A DNA stretch of 64,000 nt. Source: Prosapia bicincta (taxonomy: Eukaryota; Arthropoda; Insecta; Hemiptera; Cercopidae). A model generated the notes under the pieces. That model was not told where the DNA came from, did no database searches, and worked only from the letters and a program-made list of their open reading frames with translations. The stretch lies in assembly GCA_036971475.1 (NCBI GenBank), contig JBAIZL010000003.1:54667842-54731841 (forward strand), read 5' to 3'. Positions 13,301-24,469 of this stretch are shown here, piece after piece. Position 1 is the stretch's first letter, and each line of letters begins with the position of its first letter. Both the position numbers and the translations under genes were made by a program.

Positions 13301-16210
13301 AGTTAGAGAGGATTTTTGCTCACACCTAAAGCGGCCTACTGAAACAGTTTGAGCATTTCCTTAGCTACAGTTAGAGAGGATTTTTGCTTACAGCTAAAGA
13401 GGCCTACGGCAGCAGTTCGACCAGTTCGACCAATTCCTAGCTACAGATAGAGAGGATATTTGCTTATAGCTGAAGCTGCCTACGTCAACAGTTCGACCAG
13501 TTCCTTAGCTACAGTTAGAGAGGATCTTTGCTTACACCTAAAGCTGCCTACGTCAACAGTTCGACCAGTTCCTTAGCTACAGTTAGAGATTATCTTTGCT
13601 TACAGCTAAAGAGGCCTACGGCAGCAGTTCGACCAGTTCCTTAGCTACAGTTAGAGAGGATCTTTGCTGACAGTTAAATCGGCCTACGGCAACAGTACGA
13701 GCAGATCCATAGCCACAGATAGAGAGGATATTTGCTTATAGCTAAAGCTGCCTACGTAAACAGTTCGACCAGTTCCTTAGCTACAGTTAGAGAGGATCTT
13801 TGCTTACAGCTAAAGCTGCCTACGTCAACAGTTCGACCAGTTCCTTAGCTACAGTTAGAGAGGATCTTTGCGTACAGCTAAAGAGGCCTACGGCAGCAGT
13901 TCGAGCAGTTCCTTAGCTACAGCTAGAGAGGATTTTTGCTTATAGCTAAAGCTGCCTACGTCAACAGTTCGACCAGTTCCATAGCTACAGCTAGAGAGGA
14001 TCTTTGCTTACAGCTAAAGTGGCCTACGGCAACAGTTCGACCAGTTCCTTAGCTACAGTTAGAGAGGATCTTTGCTTACAGCTAAAGAGGCCTACGGCAG
14101 CAGTACGAGCAGATCCATAGCCACAGATAGAGAGGATATTTGCTTATAGCTAAAGCTGCCTACGTCAACAGTTCGACCAGTTCCTTAGCTACAGTTAGAG
14201 GGGATTTTTGCTTACAGCTAAAGCTGCCTACGTCAACAGTTCGACCAGTTCCTTAGCTACAGTTAGAGAGGATCTTTGCTTACAGCTAAAGAGGCCTACG
14301 GCAGCAGTACGAGCAGTACCTTAGCTACAGTTAGAGAGGATCTTTGCTTACAGCTAAAGAGGCCTACGGCAACAGTACGAGCAGATCCATAGCCACAGAT
14401 AGAGAGGATATTTGCTTATAGCTAAAGCTGCCTACGTCAACAGTTCTACCAGTTCCTTAGCTGCAGTTAGAGAGGATCTTTGCTTACAGCTAAAGAGGCC
14501 TACGGCTACAGTTCGACCAGTTCCTTAGCTACAGTTAGAGAGGATCTTTGCTTACAGCTAAAAAGGCCTACGGCAGCAGTACGAGCAGTACCTTAGCTAC
14601 AGTTAGAGAGGATCTTCGCTTACAGTTAAATCGGCCTACGGCAACAGTACGAGCAGATCCATAGCCACAGATAGAGAGGATATTTGCTTATAGCTAAAGG
14701 TGCCTACGGCAACAGTTCGACCAGTTCCTTAGCTACAGTTAGAGAGCATCTTTGCTTACAGCTAAAGAGGCCTACGGCAACAGTTCGAACAGTTCCTTAG
14801 CTACAGTTAGAGAGGATCTTTGCATTGATTTAAAGCCGCCTAAGGCGACAGTTCATCAGTTCTTTAGCTAAATTTAGAGAGAATCTTTGATTACAGCTAA
14901 TGCGGCCTACGGCAACAGTTCGAGTAGTACCTTAGCTACAGTTAGAGAGGAACTTCGCTTACAGTTAAATCGGCCTACGGCAAAAGTTCGAGCAGTTCCT
15001 TAGTTACAGTTAAGGAGAATCTTTGCTTACAGCTGAAGCCGCATACGGCAACAGTATGAGCAGTTCCTTAGCTACAGTTAGAGAGGAATTTTGCTCACAC
15101 CTAAAGCGGCCTACTGACAAAGTTTGAGCATTTCCTTAGTTACAGTTAGAGAGGGTTTTTGCTTACAGCTAAAGTGGTCTACTGCAATATTTTGAGAAGT
15201 GCCTTAGCTACAGTTAGAGAGGATCTTGGCTTACAGCTAAAGCGGCCTACGGCAACAGTTCGAGCAGTTCCTTAGCTACAGTTAGAGAGGAATTTTGCTC
15301 ACACCTAAAGCGGCCTGCGGCAACAGTTCGACCAGTTCCTTAGCTACAGTTAGAGAGGATCTTAGCTTACAGCTAAAGCGGCCTGCGGCAACAATTCGAG
15401 CAGTTGCTTAGCTACACTTAGAGAGGATCTTTGCTTACAGCTAAAGCGGCCTACTGCAACAGTTCGAGCAGTACCTTAGCTACAGTTATAGAGGATCTTA
15501 GCTTACAGCTAAAGAGGCGTTCGGCAACAGTTCGAGCATTTCCTTAGTTACAGTTAAAGAGGATCTTGCTTACAGCTAAAGCGGCCTACGGACATAGTTT
15601 GAGCAGTCCCTTAGCTACAGTTAGAGAGGATCTTTGCTTATAGTTAATGCGGCCTAAGGCAACAGTTCGGCAAGTTCCTTAGCTACATTTAAAATAATCT
15701 TTGTTTACAGCTAAAGCGACTTACGGGAACAGTTCGAGCAGTTCCTTAACTACAGTTAGAGAGGATCTTTGCCTACAGCTTAAGCTGCCTACGGCAACAG
15801 TTAGAGCTGTTCCTTAGTCACAGTTAGAAAGGATCTTTGCTTACAGCTAAAGAGGCTTTCGGCAACTGTTCGTGCAGTTCCTTAGCTACAGTTAGAGAGG
15901 ATATTTGCTTACAGCTAAAGCGGCCTACGACAGACAGCAGAGTTCGAGCAGTTCCTTAGCTACAGGTAGAGATGATCTTTGCTTACAGCTAAAGCGGCTT
16001 AAGACCTCCGTTCGAGCAGTTCAAGACCTACAGTTAGACAAGATCTTTGCTTACAGCTAAAGCGCACTACGGCAACAGTACGTAGCTACAGTTAGAGAGG
16101 ATCTTTGATTACAGCTAAAACTGCCTACGGCAATAGTTCGAACAGTTCCTTAGTTACAGTTAGAGAGGATCTTTGCTTACAGCTAAAGTGGCCTACGACA
16201 TCAGTACGTG
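10360..16210. repeat. ~2.9-kb tandem duplication within array 1
   Basis: Units in the first copy (about 10,360-13,217) reappear in the same order in the second (about 13,353-16,210). Two markers are offset by ~2,992 bp: the unit with a doubled GTTCGACCA (10,421 and 13,414) and AGCTTAAGCTGCCTACGG (about 12,787 and 15,779). In the middle the offset grows to ~3,187 (GCAT(A/T)GATTTAAAGCC at 11,635 and 14,822). So whole units were gained or lost after the duplication. Confidence 0.8.
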
Positions 16211-16715
16211 CAGTTGCTTAGCTACAGTTAGAGAAGATCTTTGCTTACAGCTGAATCTGCCCACGGCAACAGTTCGAGCAGTTCCTTAACTACAGTTAGA
16301 GAGGATCTTTGCCTACAGCTTAAGCTGCCTACGGCAACAGTTAGAGCTGTTCCTTAGTCACAGTTAGAAAGGATCTTTGCTTACAGCTAAAGAGGCTTTC
16401 GGCAACTGTTCGTGCAGTTCCTTAGCTACAGTTAGAGAGGATATTTGCTTACAGCTAAAGCGGCCTACGACAGACAGCAGAGTTCGAGCAGTTCCTTAGC
16501 TACAGGTAGAGATGATCTTTGCTTACAGCTAAAGCGGCTTAAGACCTCCGTTCGAGCAGTTCAAGACCTACAGTTAGACAAGATCTTTGCTTACAGCTAA
16601 AGCGCACTACGGCAACAGTACGTAGCTACAGTTAGAGAGGATCTTTGATTACAGCTAAAACTGCCTACGGCAATAGTTCGAACAGTTCCTTAGTTACAGT
16701 TAGAGAGGATCTTTG
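15733..16715. repeat. Near-identical 443-bp block repeated at 540 bp
   Basis: The block from about 15,733 to 16,175 recurs from about 16,273 to 16,715 at an offset of exactly 540 bp. The stretch 15,781-16,140 matches 16,321-16,680 base for base by eye. It copies part of the ~2.9-kb duplication, so it is a still younger event. Confidence 0.85.
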
Positions 16716-17303
16716 CTTTCAGCTCAAGTGGCTTACGACCACAGTTCGAGCAGTTGCTTAGCTACAGTTAGAGAGGATCTTTGCTTACAGCTGAATCTGC
16801 CCACGGCAACAGTTCGAGCAGTTACTTAGCTACAGTTAGAGAGGATTTTTGCTCACACCTAAAGCGGCCTACTGAAACAGTTTGAGCATTTCCTTAGCTA
16901 CAGTTAGAGAGGATTTTTGCTTACAGCTAAAGCAGCCTACGGCAACAGTTCGAGCAGTGCCTTAGTTACAGTTAGAGAGGATCTTTGCTTACAGCTAAAG
17001 AGGCCTACGGCAACAGTTCGAACAGTTCCTTAGCTACAGTTAAGAAGAATCTTTGCTTAGAGTTAAAGCCGCCTAAGGCGACAGTTCGAGCAGTTCTTCT
17101 GCTACATTTAGAGAGAATCTTTGTTTACAGCTAATGCGGCCTACGGCAACAGTTCGAGCATTTCCTTAGCTACAGTTAGAGAGGATCTTTGCTTACAGCG
17201 AAAGCGGGCTACGGCAACAGTACGAGCAGTTCCTTAGCTACAGTCAGAGAGAATCTTTGCTTACAGCTAAAGCGGCCTACGGCAACAGTTCGTACAGTTC
17301 TCT

Positions 17304-18980
17304 AACTTTGTATGGCCACCATTTTGAAATATCCGCGATTTTTCATAACAAATTTTCTAAACTTTTGTAAAAACAAGTTGTGAACATACTAGAGTTTGAA
17401 TTTCTTGCGTTTATCAGCTTTATAGAAATAAAAATATTTTAAAAGACCCAGACAGACATATGGAAGACTAAACAAGTAGGCTATATTAGAGTAGTTCAAG
17501 GACATCCTGTACAGTATTTCGCATACGTAATTGTGTTACAATGCTTATATTTTTGTTACATGAATGACTCTGTTAATATTATCTTCCTCTGACGTATTAT
17601 ATAATAGCCATGTAATCAAGAAAAGAAACCTCCCTGCGAAGGAAAGAGCTAGTCAATAACAGCAGTGCCGTGTATAAGCAACTATGGGATGCTAATATCC
17701 TTCATAAATATGCTCGAATATATAAACGTAATAAATTTACGATATAGATAAATTATTTTATATTTATCAATATTATAAACTTGACGATATTTGACTTGTT
17801 TTGTAAAAAAAAATAGCTTTATAGAACTCGACGTTTTGACCACCGTGATAGTTTTCGTGCCTCTCAAGATTAAAAATAACTCAGAAAATATAATTATTTA
17901 TTAATTTAAAATAATATATTTAATAACTTCTTCTCTAGAAGATTATTTTGAAATTAAATGTACAAAAGAAATAAATAGAAAAGTACATTCGTATTTTAGA
18001 GGTTTTATTTACTTTGATTGAAAAATATATCACACTTGCTTTAAGTTGCTTCCCTGAAATTTGTAGGCTACGTATATTTTTAATGAATGTATAATTATTT
18101 CTAAATAAAAAAAAACACTACTTAAAAATAAGTTTATGAAAAGCAGTTTTACTCAATTACCTACTTTTAGTCTTAGCCGTTAGTCTTAGCTAACTAGAAG
18201 TTAGCTTTATGGAACTTTGACGTTTCGATCCCAGACAATTTTTATAACACAGACAATATATTTATGAATAATAAATTTAATAATTTCCTCTCCAGATGAT
18301 TGTTTTTCGATCGAAATTTACAAAGGAATGAAATATATAAAGTATATTCTGTTTAAAAGGTTTTACTTAAATTGAAAATCACACCAATGCTGCTTCAAGT
18401 CGTTTCCAAGCAACAACTCAGTTGCTAGGACACAAGGAATGTTTAATTTTAGTTTGAGTCATTAATAAACAACAATCACGTGAGTACCGCCGCTTAACCA
18501 AAAGGTTAAGAAAGCAGTTCTACTCAATTACCAACTTTTGGTCTTGCTAAAACATAAAAGTTATTCCAAACATTTTATTAGAATTAAAGGCCTATAACTT
18601 GCAATTGTAAGGGAGAAGTTCTACTAGGATGTTGTCAGTAAGAATACAGGCCTAACCTAATTACTTGTAAACCAATATTGCAAGTAAAGGCAAAATCACT
18701 CGAACGTAAAACTCAATATGCGTTTAGATTATAACGTTAGCTATAATACTGTTTGGCAGTTTAGGTTTACGTGAATACTTAATAGCTTTTGCCATTAGTA
18801 AATAAAAACCGTGTTGAGAATACGAGAAAATTTCATTGAGTTTATAAGAACCTATATTAATTCTAGATTCTTTTAACTATAAATTAAACTACTTACGTAG
18901 TAATCTTTCGGGCCGCTATAACTCATAATTATTGTAATGAATTGAAATTAAACGCAATATTTGGACACCATCCACTTTGG
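17304..18980. other. AT-rich low-copy region
   Basis: Between the satellite edge and the candidate gene's polyadenylation signal the sequence is AT-rich, with short poly-A/T runs and no convincing coding frame. A 61-codon minus-strand frame at 17,682-17,867 is low-complexity and AT-driven, so I do not call it a gene. The only structure I see is the diverged repeat pair listed next. Confidence 0.7.
17814..18550. repeat. Diverged direct repeat pair, ~370-390 bp period
   Basis: Three blocks occur twice in the same order: TAGCTTTAT(A/G)GAACT at 17,814 and 18,202, the stretch around GTTTTA(T/C)TTA...ATTGAAAA...ATCACAC near 18,004 and 18,361, and GCAGTT(T/C)TACTCAATTACC at 18,143 and 18,514. Offsets run from 388 to 371 bp. 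It is an old tandem duplication, or two copies of one non-coding repeat. Confidence 0.6.
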
Positions 18981-18986
18981 TTTATT
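18981..18986 (-). promoter_or_regulatory. Polyadenylation signal AATAAA of the candidate minus-strand gene
   Basis: The minus strand reads TTCTAATAAACC here, a canonical AATAAA about 205 nt after the stop codon of candidate exon 3. The inverted copy at 21,778-21,993 has CTAGTAAG at the equivalent place, so the hexamer is lost there. Confidence 0.5.
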
Positions 18987-19200
18987 AGAATGTTGTAAGG
19001 GCCCAATAGTTTATACTGAGTGATGCATGTAACTGATGAAGCGTGTTGGTTCAAACCTCAGGAAAAATTAACCTAAAAATCACTTCCACTGAAAATGTTT
19101 ATAAATAAATCACAGATTCGACTCGCTTGTTTAGAGGAAGGAACCAGTGTAAAGTTGGATGAAGGTAAATGGACATGTATCAACATACCTTAAAGCCTTG
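18981..19200 (-). repeat. Left arm of a ~215-bp inverted duplication (3' UTR of the candidate gene)
   Basis: Read on the minus strand, the segment from CAAGGCTTTAAGGTATGTTG (19,200) to ACATTCTAATAA (18,983) matches plus-strand 21,778-21,993 at what I judge to be close to 90 percent identity, with a few small indels. The similarity begins two codons before the stop of exon 3 and ends at the polyadenylation signal. That extent suggests the arm is the 3' end of a transcript. Alternatively, both arms are copies of one interspersed repeat and the gene ends inside one. Confidence 0.85.
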
Positions 19201-19291
19201 TCGACTCATCCCATGGAGTCCCGAGAGAAGAAGGTGTGTTACCCAAGTCGCAGTGTCCATCCCCATTATCTACCGGGATCTTGGGCTGGTT
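19190..19291 (-). CDS. Candidate host gene, exon 3: 33 codons and stop, then 3' UTR
   Basis: Third and last coding exon of a candidate three-exon gene that I do not recognise. On the minus strand a good acceptor (TTGTATATTTTACAG) precedes 19,291. The exon then reads 33 codons in phase 0 and stops at TAA (19,192-19,190). It is GC-richer than its surroundings and starts NQPKIPVDNGDGHCDLG. It ends ...WDESTRL, which fits a class I PDZ-binding C terminus (T-x-L), an inference from four residues only. Both other frames stop within about eight codons. The 3' UTR runs about 205 nt to AATAAA. Intron 2 (19,292-20,492, 1.2 kb) has GTGAGT and CAG ends and shows nothing else. A GTATGT sits right after the stop, so the exon could instead be internal and decayed. 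The plus-strand 68-codon frame here is its antisense shadow. Confidence 0.5.
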   Translation of the reverse strand, partial: NQPKIPVDNGDGHCDLGNTPSSLGTPWDESTRL

Positions 19292-20492
19292 CTGTAAAAT
19301 ATACAAGTAATTTTATATTATTCATCATTATGTTACCGATTATAGCGTGTGTGAAGGTCATATAGTTAGTACCATGACAAAGGCCTTCATGATAGTTAGT
19401 GTGAACCTTGTTTTATGTGAAGCTTAGAATTATTTACTCTTGGGATTGTTATTCAGTAAAATGTGTGCCAAATCTTTATAAAGTGTTTCTGCAAACGGAA
19501 TTAAATTCGTTTTTACATACATTGAAGCTTCTAGCTAATTAGGATTTGTCTCCATCCTACCCATGTCTCCCTTTAGAAAAAACGTGTTCTCATATTAATA
19601 AAAATGTTAATCATTATTTATTTAATTTTAGAGTCAAGTTATTCTAATAAATATTACAAGTTATTAAGAAGGTAATTTAAAACATGTTTTAAAGAAAAGA
19701 GATTTCCGACAAATACATGGAGAAGGACTCGTATCATAGAAACTCTAAAATGGGTTAGAAATGCCACAATGCAAAGTTTCACTGCATAAAATGAAACCTG
19801 TTGCACTATTGTAAACAACACAGTAGAGAATATCAAAGTAACAATAAATGGACCATTTAAACATAACAAACTCTTTAAACTTTATGTAGACCTTGCCTTG
19901 TACATTAAGTAATGGCCTTATTGGTTTGTCGCTGGAAAAGTGCAGTTTACAAAAGCCGTATCAGCGTGCATTAAATATTATGGCGGTAAAAGTAGTATTT
20001 ACACGAAATATAAGAGTATAATATTTACTTTGAATGCTATAGACAGATATTTTGATATTAAGTTCGGGAAATAATATAAAATTATTTACTGTAAATATAT
20101 TACATTGTATTTCCTGCAAACATATTAACATATGACTAAAGAATAGTTGCCTGGTAGCATGCGTTGAGGTTACATTATTGTTTCCATGGAAACAATTATT
20201 GTTCCTAGAATCTAGGTTTTCCTATGTAAGAAATGTAATTTTATCTGAGCGTATAGGTAAATTATTTTATTTTTATTAATAGCATAAACCTGACGTAAAT
20301 GGATTTCGTTTTACCAGACTTTGTACCAGCAATCTTGGATTATTTTAACTTCGCTTGTTTCATCTTATTATTTCCATCCTCGCCAACATCTGTATTGCTT
20401 TATATTTAACAGTCTTAAATAGCAGAACACAATGCATCCAAATTACCAATTATTCATACATTACAGCAAACATAAGCAATACATCAACTCAC
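19292..20492 (-). other. AT-rich interval, candidate intron 2
   Basis: Contains no coding frame I believe; the 71-codon minus-strand frame at 19,654-19,869 is hydrophobic, AT-driven and lacks splice context. It carries GTGAGT at its 5' end and TTTTACAG at its 3' end on the minus strand. Confidence 0.5.
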
Positions 20493-20568
20493 CTTAGCAC
20501 AGTGCACGATGCGGGGGGCTCCTGGGGGATATTTTTTCAACTCATCCTCTGCTTGGCTCACCATCAGT
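20493..20568 (-). CDS. Candidate host gene, exon 2: 76 nt
   Basis: On the minus strand CTATTGCATTTGCAG precedes 20,568 and a perfect donor AAG|GTGAGT follows 20,493. The 76-nt exon takes one base to finish a codon, then reads 25 codons and ends on a codon boundary. They begin LMVSQAEDELKKYPPGAP and end IVHCAK. That is a normal soluble composition with a proline-rich turn and no membrane segment. The other two frames contain stops. The incoming phase equals that left by candidate exon 1, and the outgoing phase 0 equals that of exon 3. The family is unknown to me. It could also be a lone exon captured by a transposon, or an exon of a larger decayed gene. Confidence 0.55.
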
Positions 20569-21777
20569 CTGCAAATGCAATAGCAAAATTATTGTTTCCA
20601 TCTATAACTTTGTATTACACTATGTGAAGGTCACTTAGCTGGGGCCCTAAAGTACTTTTGCAGATAAATGTTTTTCTGCTTTTATTAAGATTGTATCTAG
20701 GATGTTGGTATTAAATGTTTTACTTTAGATTTTTTACTTACAAATTTTCCCGGTAAAATGCCTCGAATTATATAAAAGCAAGACATCAATATTCAATTCC
20801 CTTCCTAAATATTACACACAAAGAGATATAGCATTAAATGCATTACGTAAACTTTTCAAATAAAAACCCACTCCATTTTTGTTCATATCTAATCACATAG
20901 TTTTAGGTTTGTGATTATATTTCTCAATTTTTTAAACAAAATTTTTGGGAAATGTCCTACATAGGTGTTACATAGTTCTTTCCACACAGAATGGCCCTTT
21001 AAAACCAAAAATATTTCGTAGCACAATGTTATGCCTTCCCAGGTTTTCCAAAACCTATTGTCTAAAGCTTCTTGCTTAAAGCAATCACAGTTAATTATTT
21101 CTTAATCATTACACACACACATGTAACCTATAAAAGTAACCATTTTCACAACAAATGTAACAATTTTACATTGTGCAAATGTTTGCTATAATATGAGGTT
21201 TTTTGCTTTTGCTTCCTTAAAAACTCTACCTAAGGAATAAAACAGTTAATAAACTAAATTTCCTCTTATCTCAAAAAATTATATTACCAATAATAGGTCA
21301 GCTGGTTTGCTGTGTGTGTGACTGTGTTACTGCATGCCTGTTTGTATCTGTGTGTCTGTGTGTCTCTGAGTGTAAGTCTCTGTGTGACTGTGAGTCTGTG
21401 TGTCTCTGTGTGACTGTGGGTCTGTGAATTACAATCAATGAATTACAAATGGCAACACCAGACTACAAAATTTCTTTTGCGTACATATATAAAGTAAATG
21501 CTTCAAAGGTTTAATAAGCAGTAGAAATATAAAGTTAATATAAAATCTCGCCTGAGAAATACATTAACTTTCTTATAGCATCGTTATAATCTATTTATAA
21601 GAAATATTATAAAAACACAAAACCCACAACAGGATATAGTTCTCTATACATACTGTTTCGGCAGCACTAGAAGTTGTCTTCTTTGTACTATTATGCCGTG
21701 GCATAGGTACTTGTGACGTGTAAATAATTCTTCCTATGGGGTTATTGTAAGACATTTTATGTATTGCAAATTTTAAT
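20569..21777. other. AT-rich low-copy interval
   Basis: No coding frame or recognisable element apart from the TG-rich tract at 21,301-21,424. It would be the 3' end of candidate intron 1. Confidence 0.5.
21301..21424. repeat. Imperfect TG/CTGTG-rich simple repeat
   Basis: Runs of TGTGTGTG, TCTGTGTGTCT and TGACTGTG form a degenerate simple-sequence tract of about 120 bp. Confidence 0.8.
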
Positions 21778-21993
21778 CAAGGCTTTAAGGTATGTTGCTA
21801 CCTGTCTATTTACTTGTATACAACTTTACACTGGTTCCTTCCTCTAAACAAGCAAGTCGAATCTGTGATCTATTTATAAACATCTTCAGTGGAAGTGATT
21901 TTTAGGCTAAATTTTCCTGAGGTTTGAAACCAACACGCTTCATTTGTTATTACACCCAGTATAAACTATTGAGTCCTTACAACATTCTAGTAA
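21778..21993 (+). repeat. Right arm of the inverted duplication: antisense 3' UTR copy
   Basis: Plus-strand copy of the minus-strand segment 19,200-18,983. It starts CAAGGCTTTAAGGTATGTTG and ends ACATTCTAGTAAG directly against the retroelement pol remnant. It lacks the AATAAA and the coding part of exon 3. It lies within candidate intron 1 in antisense orientation. It could be a 5'-truncated retrocopy without a poly(A) tail, a product of inverted duplication, or a second copy of an interspersed repeat. Confidence 0.85.
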
Positions 21994-24133
21994 GCGATTT
22001 TCCGATTCCTGAAAATGTAAAAGAAGTTCAATCATTTCTAGGACTTTTTAATTATTATAGACGTCTTATAAACCACTTTAAACTATAAACCACATTAATC
22101 GCAAAACCACTGTCTGACTTAACAAAAAAACAAATGCCATTCCAATGGACAGAAAAGGAACAAATAGCTTTTGAAACATTACAAAATTGGTATCAAACCA
22201 ATTTTACAATATCCAGATTTTACCAAACCTTTTATTTTGACAACAGATGCGTCATCGAATGCAATTTCCGGAGTCTTATCACAAGGAGAATTACCAAACG
22301 ATTTACCTGTAGCTTTCGCTTCACGAGTTTTAAATTCAGCAGAACGAAATTACGCAACGATCGAAAAGGAATTATTAGCAATTACCTGGGCAACTAAACA
22401 TTTTCGATCTTTATGGAAGAAAGTTTATAATGTATACAGATCACAAACCTCTCACATATTTATTTAGTCCCGGTTCTCGACTTATAAAATTTAGACTTAA
22501 ATTGGAAGAATATGATTACATAAATAAATATAAGCCGGGAAAGCATAACACGAACGCAGACGCTTTAAGTAGAACTCTGCCTAAAGTTAATGATACTCCT
22601 GAAGATGGCAACACTTCCGAAACCCCTAATCAAAATGTTCAGAATAAAACTTTAACCTATGACACCTTCCTACAAGATTATCAATCAAAATTCATCATAA
22701 ATTAAAACGTACGAGAAGTGAATGATAATAACTATTCCTGAAGATCTAACGGTTTTACCCAATACGCTTTGTTATTAGCTTCAAGGCGGAACAAACCATT
22801 TATCACAATTAGGAGGTAGGAGATATCGCAATAATACCGTATGGCAACAAAATACTTGTTTATCTCATTACAAACGAACTGTCACAGATAAAATACAATA
22901 TAAGGACTTATTTTCGACATTGTTGACGTTAAATCATTGTTTACAAAAAGAACACATCAGCTCAATAACTTTAACTAGACTCTGAACAAGGGATGGATTA
23001 TTTTATCCCAAAGTACGTTCAATGCTACGATACATATTCCAACGAACTAACATAGAAATTAGTATATGTTTAAATAATCAACTATTTCCACAACCAGAAG
23101 ACATTCCAACTATAATAGAAGAATTTCATTCTTCCCCACATAGTGGACACTTTGGAAATCATAAAACGTACAAAAAACTTAAACAATATTATTATTGGCC
23201 GACCATGAAACACGATGTACAAACCTACGTTCAAACATGTACCTCAAGTCAGCAGAATAGATTGACATAAAAAAAAACAACCAATGATAATAACGAATCC
23301 AGCAGAACAAAGTTTTGCATTAGACATTGTAGGACCTCTTACATTGACAGAATCAGGCTATAGGTATTTACTTACCATTCAAGACAACCTTACCAAATTT
23401 TCTCAAGCATATCCAATACCGAATCAAGAAACAGAAACTGTAGCAAGAACATTTGTGAATAACTTTATATATGTAACTTTGGACCGCAACATCTTTTAAC
23501 AAACCAAGGAACCAACTTTACATCCAATTTGTTCAAGTCAGTATCTAAATTGTTTAAATTAAAGCATATACAGACAACAGCTTATCATCAAGAATCAAAT
23601 GGCGCTCTCGAACGCACCCGCCATACCTTAATAGAATATCTACGACATTATATAAATAAGAAACAAACAGATTGGGATCAATGGATATCTATGGCAATAT
23701 TTGCGTACAACACTACGCCACATTCAACAACAAAATACACACCACATGAACTAGTATACAGAATTCCCCCAAGATTGCCTACACCAATAACACAAACCCC
23801 CGAGTTTTGCTATACTTACGATGTTTACACATCAGACTTCAAAATAAGACTAAACACATCATATAAAACAGCAAAAGGAAAACATCAATATACAAAGTAA
23901 ACAATATTATGACAGGAATACACATAATACAGATTACAACATCGGTGATTTAGTTTATTTAATAAACGAAACGTCACAACCATCCACATCAAAGAACCCA
24001 ATGTACAGGACCTTATGAAATAATATCAATTGACTCCCCTGTAAATATAACCTTAAAATGTAATAGACGACATGTGAAGATACATAAAAATAGAATTAAA
24101 CATGCATATGTTCCAGGATACTGTTCACCATGA
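21994..24133 (+). pseudogene. Ty3/gypsy retroelement pol remnant (RT tail, RNase H, integrase)
   Basis: Decayed 3' two thirds of a Ty3/gypsy pol; protease and most of reverse transcriptase are missing, cut at the edge of the inverted repeat. In order: the RT C-terminal segment (VQSFLGLFNYYRRLI, 22,030-22,075); RNase H ([11 protein letters not shown] near 22,245, TDHKPLTYL near 22,435, NTNADALSR near 22,555); the integrase zinc finger (23,130-23,255), whose second Cys is Ser (CTSSQ); and the integrase core (23,284-23,900). In the core the first Asp (ALDIVGP) and the Glu (NGALERT) remain, but the second Asp is Asn (LTNQGTNF, 23,502-23,504). Last comes a GPY/F module near 24,008. I see frame changes near 22,085, 22,195, 22,425, 23,490 and 23,890, and stops at 22,086 and around 22,705-23,020. 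The final stop overlaps the env start in ATGA. It is dead. Confidence 0.9.
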
Positions 24134-24409
24134 ACATAAGAGTAGACATTGATACTGAATGCAATGGGTGTTACACCACTAATCCTCTGGATACATCAAC
24201 AGGCATATATTACGAAAATATAGGTAAAATAAAATTCTATTCACATACATGGTAACTCATAACTTACCTTATTATCCTTATTATTACCTTATTATTAGAA
24301 ACGAAACTTAACAACCTTGAACAAATATTACAACAAACAATACAATCTAGTCAGTAGCCAGGAAACAGTGTAACAACAGTTAATATATTACTACAGTTAC
24401 AATCAACAA
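24130..24409 (+). pseudogene. Errantivirus-type env remnant, N-terminal part
   Basis: The ATG at 24,130 overlaps the pol stop in ATGA, a layout expected for a third ORF downstream of pol. The reading starts with a Cys-containing N terminus and the segment GIYYENIGKIKFY, which resembles the start of baculovirus-F-like Env proteins of insect gypsy/errantivirus elements (recognised from family features, not a search). It stops at TAA 24,253 and continues recognisably as a hydrophobic then polar stretch until the Harbinger insertion at 24,410. There is no functional product. Confidence 0.65.
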
Positions 24410-24469
24410 TAAGGCCTCTCGTCCACTGGGCCCGCATCATTCGTCAGCTTTCGTGCATATAGGTGCGAA

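Larger units (their letters stand above)
1..17303. repeat. Satellite array 1: 68-bp unit (74-bp subtype)
   Basis: Unbroken tandem array, about 245 units, entering the window from the left. The standard unit is 68 bp, for example 6,971 to 7,039. A 74-bp subtype carries 6 extra bases around AGACAGCAGAATTCGAG. Each unit reads as three related subunits of about 23, 21 and 24 bp: CTTAGCTACAGTTAGAGAGG..., TTGCTTACAGCTAAAGCGGC and CTACGGCAACAGTTCGAGCA.... This suggests an ancestral ~23-bp monomer, shared with the arrays after 47 kb. Units differ by scattered substitutions, with little local order except the blocks listed separately. The array ends at about 17,303 (GTTCGTACAGTTCTCTAAC) in unrelated AT-rich sequence. 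I see no gene in it. Confidence 0.97.

Noticed and set aside
1..17303. CRISPR-like array of direct repeats
   Set aside because: There are no unique spacers; the whole unit repeats, units vary gradually, and the context is eukaryotic.
19159..19365. 68-codon plus-strand frame
   Set aside because: Antisense of candidate exon 3, whose minus-strand reading has splice sites, a stop and a polyadenylation signal; the plus frame ends in AT-rich hydrophobic codons.
20355..20627. 90-codon plus-strand frame
   Set aside because: Antisense of candidate exon 2; the GC-rich part is explained better by the minus-strand exon.
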